64,000 nucleotides of DNA from Bacteroides gallinarum DSM 18171 = JCM 13658 (GTDB lineage Bacteria > Bacteroidota > Bacteroidia > Bacteroidales > Bacteroidaceae). Both the position numbers and the translations under genes were made by a program. Position 1 is the stretch's first letter; the number at the start of each line of letters is the position of its first letter. A model generated the notes under the pieces. The model made no database searches. It was not told the origin of the DNA and was given only the letters and a program-made list of their open reading frames with translations. Below, in pieces: positions 17,413 through 26,084 of the stretch. The DNA is taken from the NCBI RefSeq assembly GCF_000374365.1, contig NZ_KB894134.1, forward strand, positions 1-64,000, written 5' to 3'.

Positions 17413-18291
17413 TCATTTACCGTTGCTCCTTCTTCTGTATGCCATTGGAGGAATGCCCTTGTGCTTCTTGAAGAACTTGCAGAATGCCGCCTGGTCCGAA
17501 AAGCGCAGCTCCTCCGCAATTTGCGATACCGGAATGCTGTCATCCTCGAGCATAACCATAGCCTGGTGAATCAGCTCGTTGCAAATGACCGTATGCGGCG
17601 TTTTACCCGTCATCTCCTTAACAACGCGCGTAAGGTGCTTTGCCGAGATACACAGGGACTCCGCATAAAACTCGATAGCATGCTCCTCCATGAAATGCCT
17701 GGACACAAGCTTCATAAAATTCAACGTGATGAAATCCCTCTTACTTATATAAGGTAAAGCGTCGTCGATGTTCTCCTCGTGGATAAACATGATATTTCCC
17801 AGCTCAAGGCTGAAACTCCTGAAATAAGTTTCCAGAAGCTCCTGCCGGTAATAATGCTTCGGATTGCCGAGAGTCTCTTTCAGCAGAAGCAGTTGCCTTT
17901 CAAGTACATCGCTTTCCTCCTGCGCAAGGTTCCATACGGGAAGGTACAGCCGTTCCAGCAAATGGTTCAGAGGGCCGGGACGGAGATTTTTCAGGGACTC
18001 GCTGGCAAACTCGAACGTAGTGAACAAGCACCACGCCCGCACCTCCGGAGCAATCCTGCTTATCCGGAACGTAACGGTATCCATGGCATCGAGCAGGGAG
18101 GGACCTTTCATTTCGTACGGTTTCCCGTTCAGCTCCAGTTCCAGCGTACCGGTACATACGAGCATCTGAAAACGGCTTTTCTCAATAATATTCCCTTCCA
18201 GCTTGCCAAACCGGTCGGGGGAGACAAGCAAAATCGAGCCGTCTCTATAAAAATCAGGAGGGAACAAAAGGGATAATTCTTTCTGTGTCAT
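17413..18291 (-). CDS. AraC-family transcriptional regulator
   Basis: The 292-residue protein has a cupin-like sensor half (residues about 1-170) and a C-terminal AraC DNA-binding domain with two helix-turn-helices. The second is the usual signature: PVSQIAEELRFSDQAAFCKF followed by FKKHKGIPPMAYRR. It is transcribed away from the efflux operon across a 200-bp shared region containing its own promoter and two ACAAAT half-sites 21 bp apart on the efflux side. It is therefore the likely activator of the efflux genes. The inducer is unknown. Confidence 0.93.
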   Translation of the reverse strand: MTQKELSLLFPPDFYRDGSILLVSPDRFGKLEGNIIEKSRFQMLVCTGTLELELNGKPYEMKGPSLLDAMDTVTFRISRIAPEVRAWCLFTTFEFASESLKNLRPGPLNHLLERLYLPVWNLAQEESDVLERQLLLLKETLGNPKHYYRQELLETYFRSFSLELGNIMFIHEENIDDALPYISKRDFITLNFMKLVSRHFMEEHAIEFYAESLCISAKHLTRVVKEMTGKTPHTVICNELIHQAMVMLEDDSIPVSQIAEELRFSDQAAFCKFFKKHKGIPPMAYRRRSNGK

Positions 18292-18319
18292 TTCAAATCC
18301 GTCGGTTTACATGCCGGTA

Positions 18320-18351
18320 CAAAAGTATGGAAAAATGTCCCGGCCGAACAA
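18320..18351 (-). promoter_or_regulatory. Promoter of the AraC-type regulator
   Basis: On the minus strand TTG (18351 to 18349), 21 bp, TACTTTTG (18327 to 18320), about 30 bp upstream of the regulator start. Confidence 0.7.
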
Positions 18352-18409
18352 TTTCATGCGTCAAATAGACATACAATTTGCTAATGTTCTTTAATGCGGG
18401 GCAATCGGA

Positions 18410-18463
18410 ACAAATCTCTGCACCATTTGTACAAATAAGACCGGCAATACCTCGTTTACTTTG
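18410..18463 (+). promoter_or_regulatory. Efflux operon promoter region with direct repeats
   Basis: ACAAAT occurs at 18410-18415 and 18431-18436, exactly 21 bp apart with some shared flanking bases, as expected for an AraC-type dimer site. A near-consensus -7 box TTACTTTG lies at 18456-18463, 20 bp downstream of the second half-site and 29 bp before the adaptor ATG. There is no -33 box at the normal distance, which suggests activator dependence. Confidence 0.6.
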
Positions 18464-18491
18464 CGGCGTAAAATAACAAAATTAACTAAAA

Positions 18492-19610
18492 ATGAAGGTA
18501 AGAAGTCTTTTTGTATCGAGTTTATGCTGCATATCCCTGCTGTCCGGTTGCCGGCAGGATGCAAAGTTGCAGAATGAAGGAGAAAGTTATCCCCTTATGA
18601 CACTGAAACCGGAAGACCGGCAACTCTCCGTCAAGTACTCCGCAGTGATAGAGGGAAAGCAGGATGTGGAAATACGTCCGCAAGTTTCAGGAACAATCAC
18701 ACAAGTATGTGTGGAAGAAGGAGCCCATGTCCGCAAAGGACAAGTGCTGTTCATCATAGACCAGATACCCTACAAAGCCGCCGTACAAAAGGCGGAAGCT
18801 GCCGTGGCAACGGCAGAAGCCAACGAAGCGATTGCCAGGCAGACGTTGGAAGGCAAGCAGTCCTTGTTTAAAGACAAGGTAATCTCGGAGTTCGAACTGC
18901 GCACCGCCCGCAACAACTACAAAAGCGCCCAGGCCGCCCTGTTGCAGGCACAAGCCGAAATGACGGACGCACGGAACAACCTCTCCTACACAGAAGTGAA
19001 AAGCCCCGTAGACGGATATGCCGGCATGACGCCCTACCGTATCGGAGCCCTGGTTAGCCCGTCCATGACAGATGCCCTTATCGACGTCTCGGACAATTCC
19101 GAAATGTATGTCTACTTCTCCCTGACGGAGAAACAAGTACTCTCGCTGACAGCCCGGTACGGCTCGCTGGACAAGGCACTGCAATCCTTCCCGGAAGTAT
19201 CGCTGGAGCTGAACGACGGCACGGTGTACGAACAGAAAGGGAAAGTAGACGTTATCAGCGGTATTATCGACAAAACAACCGGAACGGTAAGCATGCGCGC
19301 CGTATTCGAAAACAAGGACAAACGCCTGATGAGCGGCGGGCAGGCCAACATCGTCATCCCCTACGACCGCCCGCACTGCATCGTCATCCCCCAGGAAGCC
19401 ACTTATGAAATCCAGAACCGCATCTTCGCCTACAAAGTGGTAGACGGCAAGGCAACCTCCACCCCTATCAAAGTATTCGAAATCAACGACGGGGCAGAAT
19501 ACATCGTAGAAGAAGGATTGCAGGAAGGCGACGTAATCGTGTCCGAGGGTGCCGGCCTGCTGAAAGACGGCACAACCATATCCGCCGAAACAGAAAAACA
19601 GGAGGAATAG
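18492..19610 (+). CDS. RND efflux periplasmic adaptor (membrane fusion) lipoprotein
   Basis: The 372-residue protein is of the AcrA/MexA family. It starts with a lipoprotein signal (LLSGC, Cys20). The barrel-sandwich (lipoyl-like) halves are visible as VEIRPQVSGTITQVCVEEGA and VKSPVDGYAGMTPYRIG, separated by an alpha-helical hairpin rich in Ala and Gln (residues about 95-160). Beta-barrel and membrane-proximal domains follow. It bridges the RND pump in the inner membrane to the outer-membrane channel. It is the first gene of the operon; the pump gene starts 3 bp after its stop. Confidence 0.96.
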   Translation: MKVRSLFVSSLCCISLLSGCRQDAKLQNEGESYPLMTLKPEDRQLSVKYSAVIEGKQDVEIRPQVSGTITQVCVEEGAHVRKGQVLFIIDQIPYKAAVQKAEAAVATAEANEAIARQTLEGKQSLFKDKVISEFELRTARNNYKSAQAALLQAQAEMTDARNNLSYTEVKSPVDGYAGMTPYRIGALVSPSMTDALIDVSDNSEMYVYFSLTEKQVLSLTARYGSLDKALQSFPEVSLELNDGTVYEQKGKVDVISGIIDKTTGTVSMRAVFENKDKRLMSGGQANIVIPYDRPHCIVIPQEATYEIQNRIFAYKVVDGKATSTPIKVFEINDGAEYIVEEGLQEGDVIVSEGAGLLKDGTTISAETEKQEE

Positions 19611-19613
19611 CGT

Positions 19614-22600
19614 ATGAAACTGCAAAGATTTATAGACAGACCCATTCTTTCAATCGTTATCTCGGTCGTTATCCTGGTAGCCGGATTAATCGGGCTATAC
19701 GCATTGTCCGTAGAGCAATATCCGGACATCGCCCCTCCTACTATCCGCGTTTCGACCACTTACAGCGGAGCCAATGCGGAAGCCGTGCAGAAAAGCGTTA
19801 TCGTGCCGCTGGAAGAAGCTATCAACGGAGTAGAGAACATGACCTACATGACATCCACCGCCAGCAACACCGGCAGCGCCGAAATCACGGTTTACTTCAA
19901 GCAAGGCAGCGACCCGGACATGGCGGCGGTAAACGTCCAGAACAAAGTATCGACTGCCACCTCCCTGCTGCCGGCGGAAGTAACCAAAGTAGGCGTTACC
20001 ACCATGAAGCGCCAGAGCAGCATGCTGAAGATTTTCGGCCTTTACAGTCCGAACGGTACATACGACGAAACGTTCCTCACCAACTACCTGACTATCAACG
20101 TAAAGCCACAGATACAACGCATCTCCGGCGTGGGTGAGGTTAACGTCATGGGAGGAGATTATGCGATGCGTATCTGGCTGAAACCGGATGTAATGGCACA
20201 ATACGAACTGGAACCGGGCGATGTGGAGGCGGCATTGTCGAGCCAGAACATAGAAGCCTCCACCGGCTCTATCGGCGAAGATTCCGAGAACGTGTACCAA
20301 TACACCCTGAAATACCGCGGGCGCCTGGAAACGGAACAGGAATTCGAGGAAATCGTTATCAAAGCTTATAGCGACGGCCGTGTCCTGAAACTGAAAGATA
20401 TCGCCACCGTAGAGTTGGGAGCGCAAAGCTACTCCTACACCGGTACGGTAAACGGCGCTCCGGGAAGCACCTGCATGATTAACCAGACGGCCGGAACGAA
20501 CGCCAACGAAATCATCACGAACATAGACGCATACCTGGACGAGCTGAAGGAAAACCTGCCGGAAGATATGGAAATCGTGGAGCTGATGAGCACCAAGAAC
20601 TTCCTCGACGCCTCTATCGACGAGGTTATCAAGACACTGTTCGAGGCTATCGTACTGGTAATACTGGTGGTGTACGTATTCCTCCAGAACCCGCGCTCCA
20701 CGCTGATTCCCACTATCAGCATCTTCGTATCCCTGATAGGCACGTTCGCCGCCCTCTACCTCGCAGGGTTCAGCATCAACCTGCTAACGCTTTTCGCCCT
20801 GGTACTCGCTATCGGCACGATAGTAGACGATGCCATTATCGTGGTCGAAGCAGTACAGACCCGCTTCGACGAGGGCTACCGTTCGCCCTACAAAGCATCC
20901 GTCGATGCCACGAACGGCATTTCATCAGCCATTGTCACATCCACGCTGGTCTTTATGGCGGTGTTCGTACCCGTATCCTTCATGGGCGGTACATCGGGCA
21001 TCTTCTATACCCAGTTCGGCGTTACAATGGCGGTAGCCGTAGGCATATCGGCAGTTAACGCACTGACCCTCTCGCCCGCCTTGTGCGCCCTGATACTGCG
21101 TCCCAACGAGCTGTTGGTGGAAGGAAAGAAGCCGGAATTCTCCACCCGTTTCCGCATGGCATTCGACTCGGCATTCAGGCGCATCGTGCTGAAATACAAG
21201 ACAGGAGCCAAGTTCTTCATCAAGCGCAAATGGCTGGCATGGGCATCGCTGGGACTGGCTACCGTGCTGCTGTGCTACCTGATGACTACTACCAAGACCG
21301 GCCTCGTGCCCTCGGAGGACACCGGCTCCATATTCGTCAGCCTAGATGCCCCCGCCGGAAGCACGTTAGCGGAGACGGCAAGCATCATGGACAAAGTGGA
21401 GAAAGAGCTGAAAGAGATTCCGCAAATAGACAACTTCAACAAGGTAGCCGGGTTCGGCATGAGCTCCGGCAGCGGTTCCTCGCACGGCATGTTCATCATC
21501 AAGCTGAAACATTGGGACGAACGGCAGGAAAAGGAAAGCAGCGTAGACGCCATTTCCGAGGAAATCTACCGGCGCACGGCACACATCAAGGATGCCAGCA
21601 TCTTCGTTTTCTCGCCGCCCATGATTTCGGGATACGGCACGGGAAACAGTTTCGAGCTTTACATCCAAGACCGCGGCGGCAGGGGTGTCGAAGCCTTGAG
21701 CAAAGTAACCGGCGACTTTCTTGCAGAGCTGAACAAACGCCCGGAAATACAAATGGCCTATACATCGTTCAGCGCCGACTTCCCGCAGTACCGCGTGGAT
21801 GTGGACGAGGCGCAATGCCAGCGCGCCGGCACTACCACCGATGAAGTGCTCAACGTGCTGTCCGGGTATTTCGGGAGCATCTACGCCTCCAACTTCAACC
21901 GCTTCACAAAGCTCTACCGCGTCATCATCCAGGCGCCGTCGGACAGCCGCAAAAGCATGCAGTCGCTGGACAATATCTTCGTGAAAACCAGCGGGGGAAT
22001 GGCGCCAGTCAGCCAGTTCGTGAAGCTGACCAAGACCTACGGTGCGGAATCGCTGACACGCTTCAATATGTTCTCCTCTATCAACGTGCAGGGTATGCCT
22101 GCCGACGGTTACAGCTCGGGAGACGTCATCGCCGCCGTAACGGAAGTCGCCGCACAGACCCTCCCTACCGGCTACGGCTACGAATACTCCGGCATGACAC
22201 GTGAAGAAGAGCAAATGGCGGGCTCGCACGACACCGTCATCATCTACGGCGTCTGCATCCTGTTCATCTACCTGATACTCTGCGCACTCTACGAGAGCGT
22301 GTTTATCCCCATGGCGGTTATCCTCTCCGTACCTTTCGGCCTAATGGGAAGCTTCCTTTTCGCCCGTATGTGGGGTATCGAGAACAATATCTACCTGCAA
22401 ACAGGACTCATCATGCTGATAGGGCTGCTCTCGAAAACCGCTATCCTGATGACGGAATATGCAACCGAGCGCCGCCAAGCAGGTATGTCGCTAACGCAGG
22501 CCGCCATGAGCGCAGCCGCCGTCCGCTTCCGCCCTATCCTGATGACGGCGCTCACCATGATTTTCGGTATGCTTCCGCTGATGTTCGCCTCCGGGGTAGG

Positions 22601-22754
22601 AGCCAACGGCAACCGCTCCCTGGGCGTAGGCACAGTGGGCGGGCTGATTATCGGAACCATAGCTTTATTATTTGTAACACCCGCTTTCTTCATCGTATTC
22701 CAGTACATCGAAGAACGGGTAATGGGTAAACGAAAACAAGACAGACAATTATGA
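19614..22754 (+). CDS. RND multidrug efflux pump, HAE1 (AcrB/MexB) family
   Basis: The 1046-residue proton-driven inner-membrane transporter has the usual length. YPDIAPPTIRVSTTYSGANA near residue 36 is the HAE1 signature. TM4 carries the proton-relay pair Asp405-Asp406 in GTIVDDAIIVVEA, and the partner Lys lies in GLLSKTAILMTEYA near residue 942. Two large periplasmic loops provide porter and docking domains. With its adaptor and channel it should export hydrophobic drugs, bile acids or similar compounds; substrate specificity cannot be read. Its stop overlaps the start of the channel gene (ATGA). Confidence 0.97.
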   Translation: MKLQRFIDRPILSIVISVVILVAGLIGLYALSVEQYPDIAPPTIRVSTTYSGANAEAVQKSVIVPLEEAINGVENMTYMTSTASNTGSAEITVYFKQGSDPDMAAVNVQNKVSTATSLLPAEVTKVGVTTMKRQSSMLKIFGLYSPNGTYDETFLTNYLTINVKPQIQRISGVGEVNVMGGDYAMRIWLKPDVMAQYELEPGDVEAALSSQNIEASTGSIGEDSENVYQYTLKYRGRLETEQEFEEIVIKAYSDGRVLKLKDIATVELGAQSYSYTGTVNGAPGSTCMINQTAGTNANEIITNIDAYLDELKENLPEDMEIVELMSTKNFLDASIDEVIKTLFEAIVLVILVVYVFLQNPRSTLIPTISIFVSLIGTFAALYLAGFSINLLTLFALVLAIGTIVDDAIIVVEAVQTRFDEGYRSPYKASVDATNGISSAIVTSTLVFMAVFVPVSFMGGTSGIFYTQFGVTMAVAVGISAVNALTLSPALCALILRPNELLVEGKKPEFSTRFRMAFDSAFRRIVLKYKTGAKFFIKRKWLAWASLGLATVLLCYLMTTTKTGLVPSEDTGSIFVSLDAPAGSTLAETASIMDKVEKELKEIPQIDNFNKVAGFGMSSGSGSSHGMFIIKLKHWDERQEKESSVDAISEEIYRRTAHIKDASIFVFSPPMISGYGTGNSFELYIQDRGGRGVEALSKVTGDFLAELNKRPEIQMAYTSFSADFPQYRVDVDEAQCQRAGTTTDEVLNVLSGYFGSIYASNFNRFTKLYRVIIQAPSDSRKSMQSLDNIFVKTSGGMAPVSQFVKLTKTYGAESLTRFNMFSSINVQGMPADGYSSGDVIAAVTEVAAQTLPTGYGYEYSGMTREEEQMAGSHDTVIIYGVCILFIYLILCALYESVFIPMAVILSVPFGLMGSFLFARMWGIENNIYLQTGLIMLIGLLSKTAILMTEYATERRQAGMSLTQAAMSAAAVRFRPILMTALTMIFGMLPLMFASGVGANGNRSLGVGTVGGLIIGTIALLFVTPAFFIVFQYIEERVMGKRKQDRQL

Positions 22755-24121
22755 GAAAGATAATATACTTGCTGATGTCCGCCATTGCCCTGTGCAGTTG
22801 CCACATCTACACCGATTACCGGCGCCCCGCCGGACTGCCGGCAGACAGCCTTTACCGGGAAACGGGCGGCAACCGCACGGACGACTCCCTGACACTGGGC
22901 GACCTTCCCTGGCAGGAGATATTCCGGGACACCTTGCTACAAGAGCTCATCCGCTACGGGCTGGAGCACAATACCGACATGCAGACAGCCCTGCTGCGCG
23001 TAGACCAGGCAAAAGCGCAACTGAAAGCCGCCCGCCTGTCGTTCCTGCCGTCGCTCACCCTGTCTCCGCAGGGCGCGTTAACCGGTACGGACGGAAGCAA
23101 AACGGTAAAGACCTACGAGCTGCCCGTGCAGGCAAGCTGGGAGATAGACCTTTTCGGCAATCTGCGCAACGCCAAGAAAGGCGTCCAAAGCACCTTATTG
23201 CAGCAGAAAGCCTACCAGCAAGCCGTGCGCTCGGAGCTGATAGCGACCATTGCCAACGATTACTACTCGCTCCTGATGCTGGATGAGCAACTGGAAATCA
23301 GCCGGGCTACTCTGGAAGTATGGAGCGAGCAGATACGGACTATCGAATCGAAATTCAAGGTGGGTGAGGAAACGGAGAATGCCGTAACCCAGGCGCGTGC
23401 CAGCCTGTACGAGCTGGAAGCCTCGCACAACGACCTACTGCGGCAACAGCGCGAAGCGGAGAATGCGCTCTGCACCCTGCTGGGAATGACCTCGCGTACT
23501 ATTCCCCGCGGCTCGCTGGCAGCGCAATACCTGCCGGAAAAGATAAATGCCGGCGTTCCCCTGCGGCTGCTGTCCAGGCGTCCGGACGTGGTGCAAGCTG
23601 AAATGGCACTTGCCAATGCCTATTATACAACGAACCAGGCGCGTTCCGCCTTCTACCCTAACCTTACGCTGGCCGGAAGCGCCGGCTGGACGAACTCCCT
23701 GGGGCAGGCGGTAACCAATCCCGGCGGCTGGATACTTTCGGCTGTCGCATCTCTGACGCAACCCATTTTCAACAGAGGGAAGCTCATATCCAACCTGCGC
23801 GTATCCAAAGACGACGAACAGATAGCGCTGCTCAACTACAAACAAGCCTTGCTGGATGCCGGGCAGGAGGTGAACGATGCCTTGTATGCCACGGAGTCGG
23901 TGCAGAGGAGCCTCGACAGCCACCAGCAACAGTGCAGGGAGCTGGAACGTACCGTACAGACTTCGGAAGCTCTGTACCGCACGGGCAATGCCACTTACCT
24001 GGAACTGCTCACGGCACGGCAGTCGCTACTGAACGCCCGGCTGAACGTGGTTTCTGACCGGTTTGCCCGCTGCCAGGCTGTTATCAACTTATATAATGCG
24101 TTGGGAGGAGGGTGCGAATGA
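22751..24121 (+). CDS. Outer-membrane efflux channel, NodT/OprM (TolC) family lipoprotein
   Basis: The 456-residue product begins with a lipoprotein-type signal (ALCSC, Cys17). It carries two repeats of the outer-membrane-factor fold with long coiled helices (for example ALLRVDQAKAQLKAARLSFL and, later, ALLNYKQALLDAGQEVNDAL). RLLSRRPDVVQAEMALANAY is the highly conserved OMF motif. It should form the trimeric exit duct for the upstream RND pump. ATGA overlaps occur with both the pump gene before it and the MFS gene after it, which indicates tight coupling. Confidence 0.96.
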   Translation: MRKIIYLLMSAIALCSCHIYTDYRRPAGLPADSLYRETGGNRTDDSLTLGDLPWQEIFRDTLLQELIRYGLEHNTDMQTALLRVDQAKAQLKAARLSFLPSLTLSPQGALTGTDGSKTVKTYELPVQASWEIDLFGNLRNAKKGVQSTLLQQKAYQQAVRSELIATIANDYYSLLMLDEQLEISRATLEVWSEQIRTIESKFKVGEETENAVTQARASLYELEASHNDLLRQQREAENALCTLLGMTSRTIPRGSLAAQYLPEKINAGVPLRLLSRRPDVVQAEMALANAYYTTNQARSAFYPNLTLAGSAGWTNSLGQAVTNPGGWILSAVASLTQPIFNRGKLISNLRVSKDDEQIALLNYKQALLDAGQEVNDALYATESVQRSLDSHQQQCRELERTVQTSEALYRTGNATYLELLTARQSLLNARLNVVSDRFARCQAVINLYNALGGGCE

Positions 24122-25353
24122 AAACACTGGAACTGAAAGCAAGCTCTTATAGAATATTCCTATTGGTTTTCCTGGGGTTGCTCACGGCATTCGGCCCGTT
24201 TGCCACCGACATATACCTGCCGGCACTGCCGTCTATGGCAGAGCAGTTCGGCACTACCGCCTCAATGGTGCAGTTCAGCTTGACTTCCTGCATGGTCGGT
24301 CTGGCTGTGGGGCAGTTGCTATTCGGCCCCATGAGCGACCGGTATGGCAGAAAGCCGGTGCTGCTGTGGACTCTGTTGTTGTTTATCCTTTCCACCCTGC
24401 TCTGTCTGTTCTCCGCCGGCATCTGCCAGTTCGTCGTATTCCGCCTGTTCCAGGGGATTGCTGCGGCCGGCAGCATTGTCATCGCCCGTTCCGTATCGAC
24501 GGATATGTTTTCCGGGCGGGAGCTTGCCGGAATCCTTGCCATTGTAGGCTCGATTAACGGTATAGCCCCGGTGCTGGCTCCCGTAATAGGAGGAAGCATG
24601 ACCGAGGCGGGCGGCTGGGAAGGTATCTTCGCCGTCCTGTTGTTCATCGGCATGCTGTTGTCGGCAGCCAGCCTGTTCTTTCGTGAATCCTTACCCGTGG
24701 AAAGACGTGTTCCGTCCAGTCTCTTACGTTTACCGTCATACTTCATACCTTTATTGAGGAACCGTCCTTACACGGGTTATATGTTGCAGCTTGGGTTCGC
24801 CCAGGCTGCACTTTTCGCCAATATCGCGTCCGCACCGTTCATCATGCAGCAGCATTACGGCTTCACCCCGTTCCAGTTCAGCATGTGTTTCGGCATGAAC
24901 GCGCTCGCCGTAGTGGTGTCGGCAGCCCTTGCCGCCAAGTTCAGGCGCATAGAGAACGGGACGTTGCTGGGAAGCGCCGGTCTGCTCGTTTTCTCGGTAT
25001 GCGAGGCGGTGGCATTGTTTGCCGGTTGCGGCTTTCTTCTCTACGAGGGCTTTATGCTCGGCATCCTTTTCTCGCTGGGGCTTTGCTTCACCTCTTCCAC
25101 GACGCTTGCCATGGACAAGGGAAGGGAGTCGTCCGGAAGCGCTTCCGCCTTGTTGGGAGCCGTTTCATTTGCGTTCGGAGGAGCCGTTTCGCCGCTGGTA
25201 GGTATCGGAAATACGCTGCAAGCCACGGGAATCGTGTTCGTGGTGTGCGCCGTATGCTCTCTCGCCTGTGTGTACATGGCGGGGGAAGGCGGTTTCCGCC
25301 GCAAGAGCCGCCGGCTCGTAAAGGCAGACCAATCAAGCGAAAGCCTCGACTGA
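24118..25353 (+). CDS. MFS drug transporter, Bcr/CflA family
   Basis: Start chosen at ATG 24118, which forms an ATGA overlap with the channel gene; a GTG lies two codons earlier. The roughly 411-residue protein has twelve hydrophobic segments. FATDIYLPALPSMAEQFGTT and GPMSDRYGRKPVLL (the MFS A-loop motif) mark the Bcr/CflA subfamily. These proton antiporters extrude drugs such as bicyclomycin or chloramphenicol into the periplasm, from where the tripartite pump could take over. This may be why it is co-operonic. Arg/Lys-rich C-terminal tail. Confidence 0.94.
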   Translation: MKTLELKASSYRIFLLVFLGLLTAFGPFATDIYLPALPSMAEQFGTTASMVQFSLTSCMVGLAVGQLLFGPMSDRYGRKPVLLWTLLLFILSTLLCLFSAGICQFVVFRLFQGIAAAGSIVIARSVSTDMFSGRELAGILAIVGSINGIAPVLAPVIGGSMTEAGGWEGIFAVLLFIGMLLSAASLFFRESLPVERRVPSSLLRLPSYFIPLLRNRPYTGYMLQLGFAQAALFANIASAPFIMQQHYGFTPFQFSMCFGMNALAVVVSAALAAKFRRIENGTLLGSAGLLVFSVCEAVALFAGCGFLLYEGFMLGILFSLGLCFTSSTTLAMDKGRESSGSASALLGAVSFAFGGAVSPLVGIGNTLQATGIVFVVCAVCSLACVYMAGEGGFRRKSRRLVKADQSSESLD

Positions 25354-25380
25354 TATTATAGGAAAGGGGGATATTTATAG

Positions 25381-25419
25381 TTCCACCCTATCGGAACAAA
25401 GTGTTTCCATAGGGTGGAA
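25381..25419 (+). terminator. Hairpin at the end of the efflux operon
   Basis: Perfect 11-bp arms TTCCACCCTAT (25381-25391) and ATAGGGTGGAA (25409-25419), with an inner GGAACA/TGTTTCC pairing, followed by CAGTTTGTTTT. It lies 28 bp after the MFS stop, so it is probably the operon terminator, and its right arm merges into the first unit of the 23-bp repeat array. Confidence 0.65.
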
Positions 25420-25921
25420 CAGTTTGTTTTACCTTAATGAAACAGTTTGTTCTCCCTTAACAAAACAGATTGTTTTTCCCTAGCGAAACAGTTTGTTTTC
25501 TCTTAACTAAACAGTTTGTTTTCCCTTAACTAAACAGTTTGTTTTTCCTTAGCGAAACAGTTTGTTCTTCCTTAGCGAAACAGTTTGTTTTTCCTTAACG
25601 AAACAGTTTGTTTTTCCTTAGCGAAACAGTTTGTTTTCCCTTAACTAAACAGTTTGTTTTCCCTTAACTAAACAGTTTGTTTTTCCCTAACGAAACAGTT
25701 TGTTTTTCCCTTAACAAAACAGTTTGTTCTCCCTTAGCAAAACAGTTTGTTCTCCCTTAGCAAAACAGTTTGTTCTCCCTTAGCAAAACAGTTTGTTCTC
25801 CCTTAGCAAAACAGTTTGTTCTCCCTTAGCGAAACAGTTTGTTCTCCGCGGTGAAACAGTTTGTTCTGCTCGTCGGAACAGTTTGTTTAACCCGGTAAAA
25901 CAGTTTGTTTCGATGCACGGA
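25418..25921. repeat. Tandem array of 22 units of about 23 bp
   Basis: Units start with AACAGTTTGTT at 25418, 25441, 25464, then every 23 bp to 25694, then 25718, 25741, 25764, 25787, 25810, 25833, and finally 25855, 25877 and 25899. Spacing is 23 bp except one 24 and three terminal 22s. The second half varies among subtypes TTCCCTTAACTA, TTTCCTTAGCGA and CTCCCTTAGCAA. The four units from 25718 to 25809 are identical in sequence apart from context. Since 23 is not a multiple of three and the frames close, the array is non-coding. It fills the gap between the efflux operon and the MutS-like gene. Confidence 0.95.
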
Positions 25922-26010
25922 ACTGAAAGTTCCTAAGGGGAAACGGGTATTTGGTTATCTTTTTTGTTATCTTTGCAACAAAAGCGAAGATAAGCTGCAC
26001 CTCGGCATAA

Positions 26011-26058
26011 AAAATGAACAAGTTCATTTTATTCCGCTCTCGGTTTGCATTATCTTTG
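26011..26058 (+). promoter_or_regulatory. Promoter and palindrome before the MutS-like gene
   Basis: The -7 box TATCTTTG lies at 26051-26058, 26 bp before the ATG at 26085. Where the -33 box should be there is a perfect 20-bp palindrome (26011-26030, arms AAAATGAAC / GTTCATTTT), a possible operator. A second TATCTTTG at 25968-25975 could give an upstream start. Confidence 0.55.
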
Positions 26059-26084
26059 CCCCCGACATAAAAACGTGGAGACAA

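Noticed and set aside
25418-25921. CRISPR array
   Set aside because: There are no unique spacers: the whole 23-bp unit repeats in tandem, and no cas gene is nearby.
25905-26084. N-terminal extension of the MutS-like protein
   Set aside because: It begins within the tandem repeat and spans both TATCTTTG boxes; the start at 26085 follows the better promoter.
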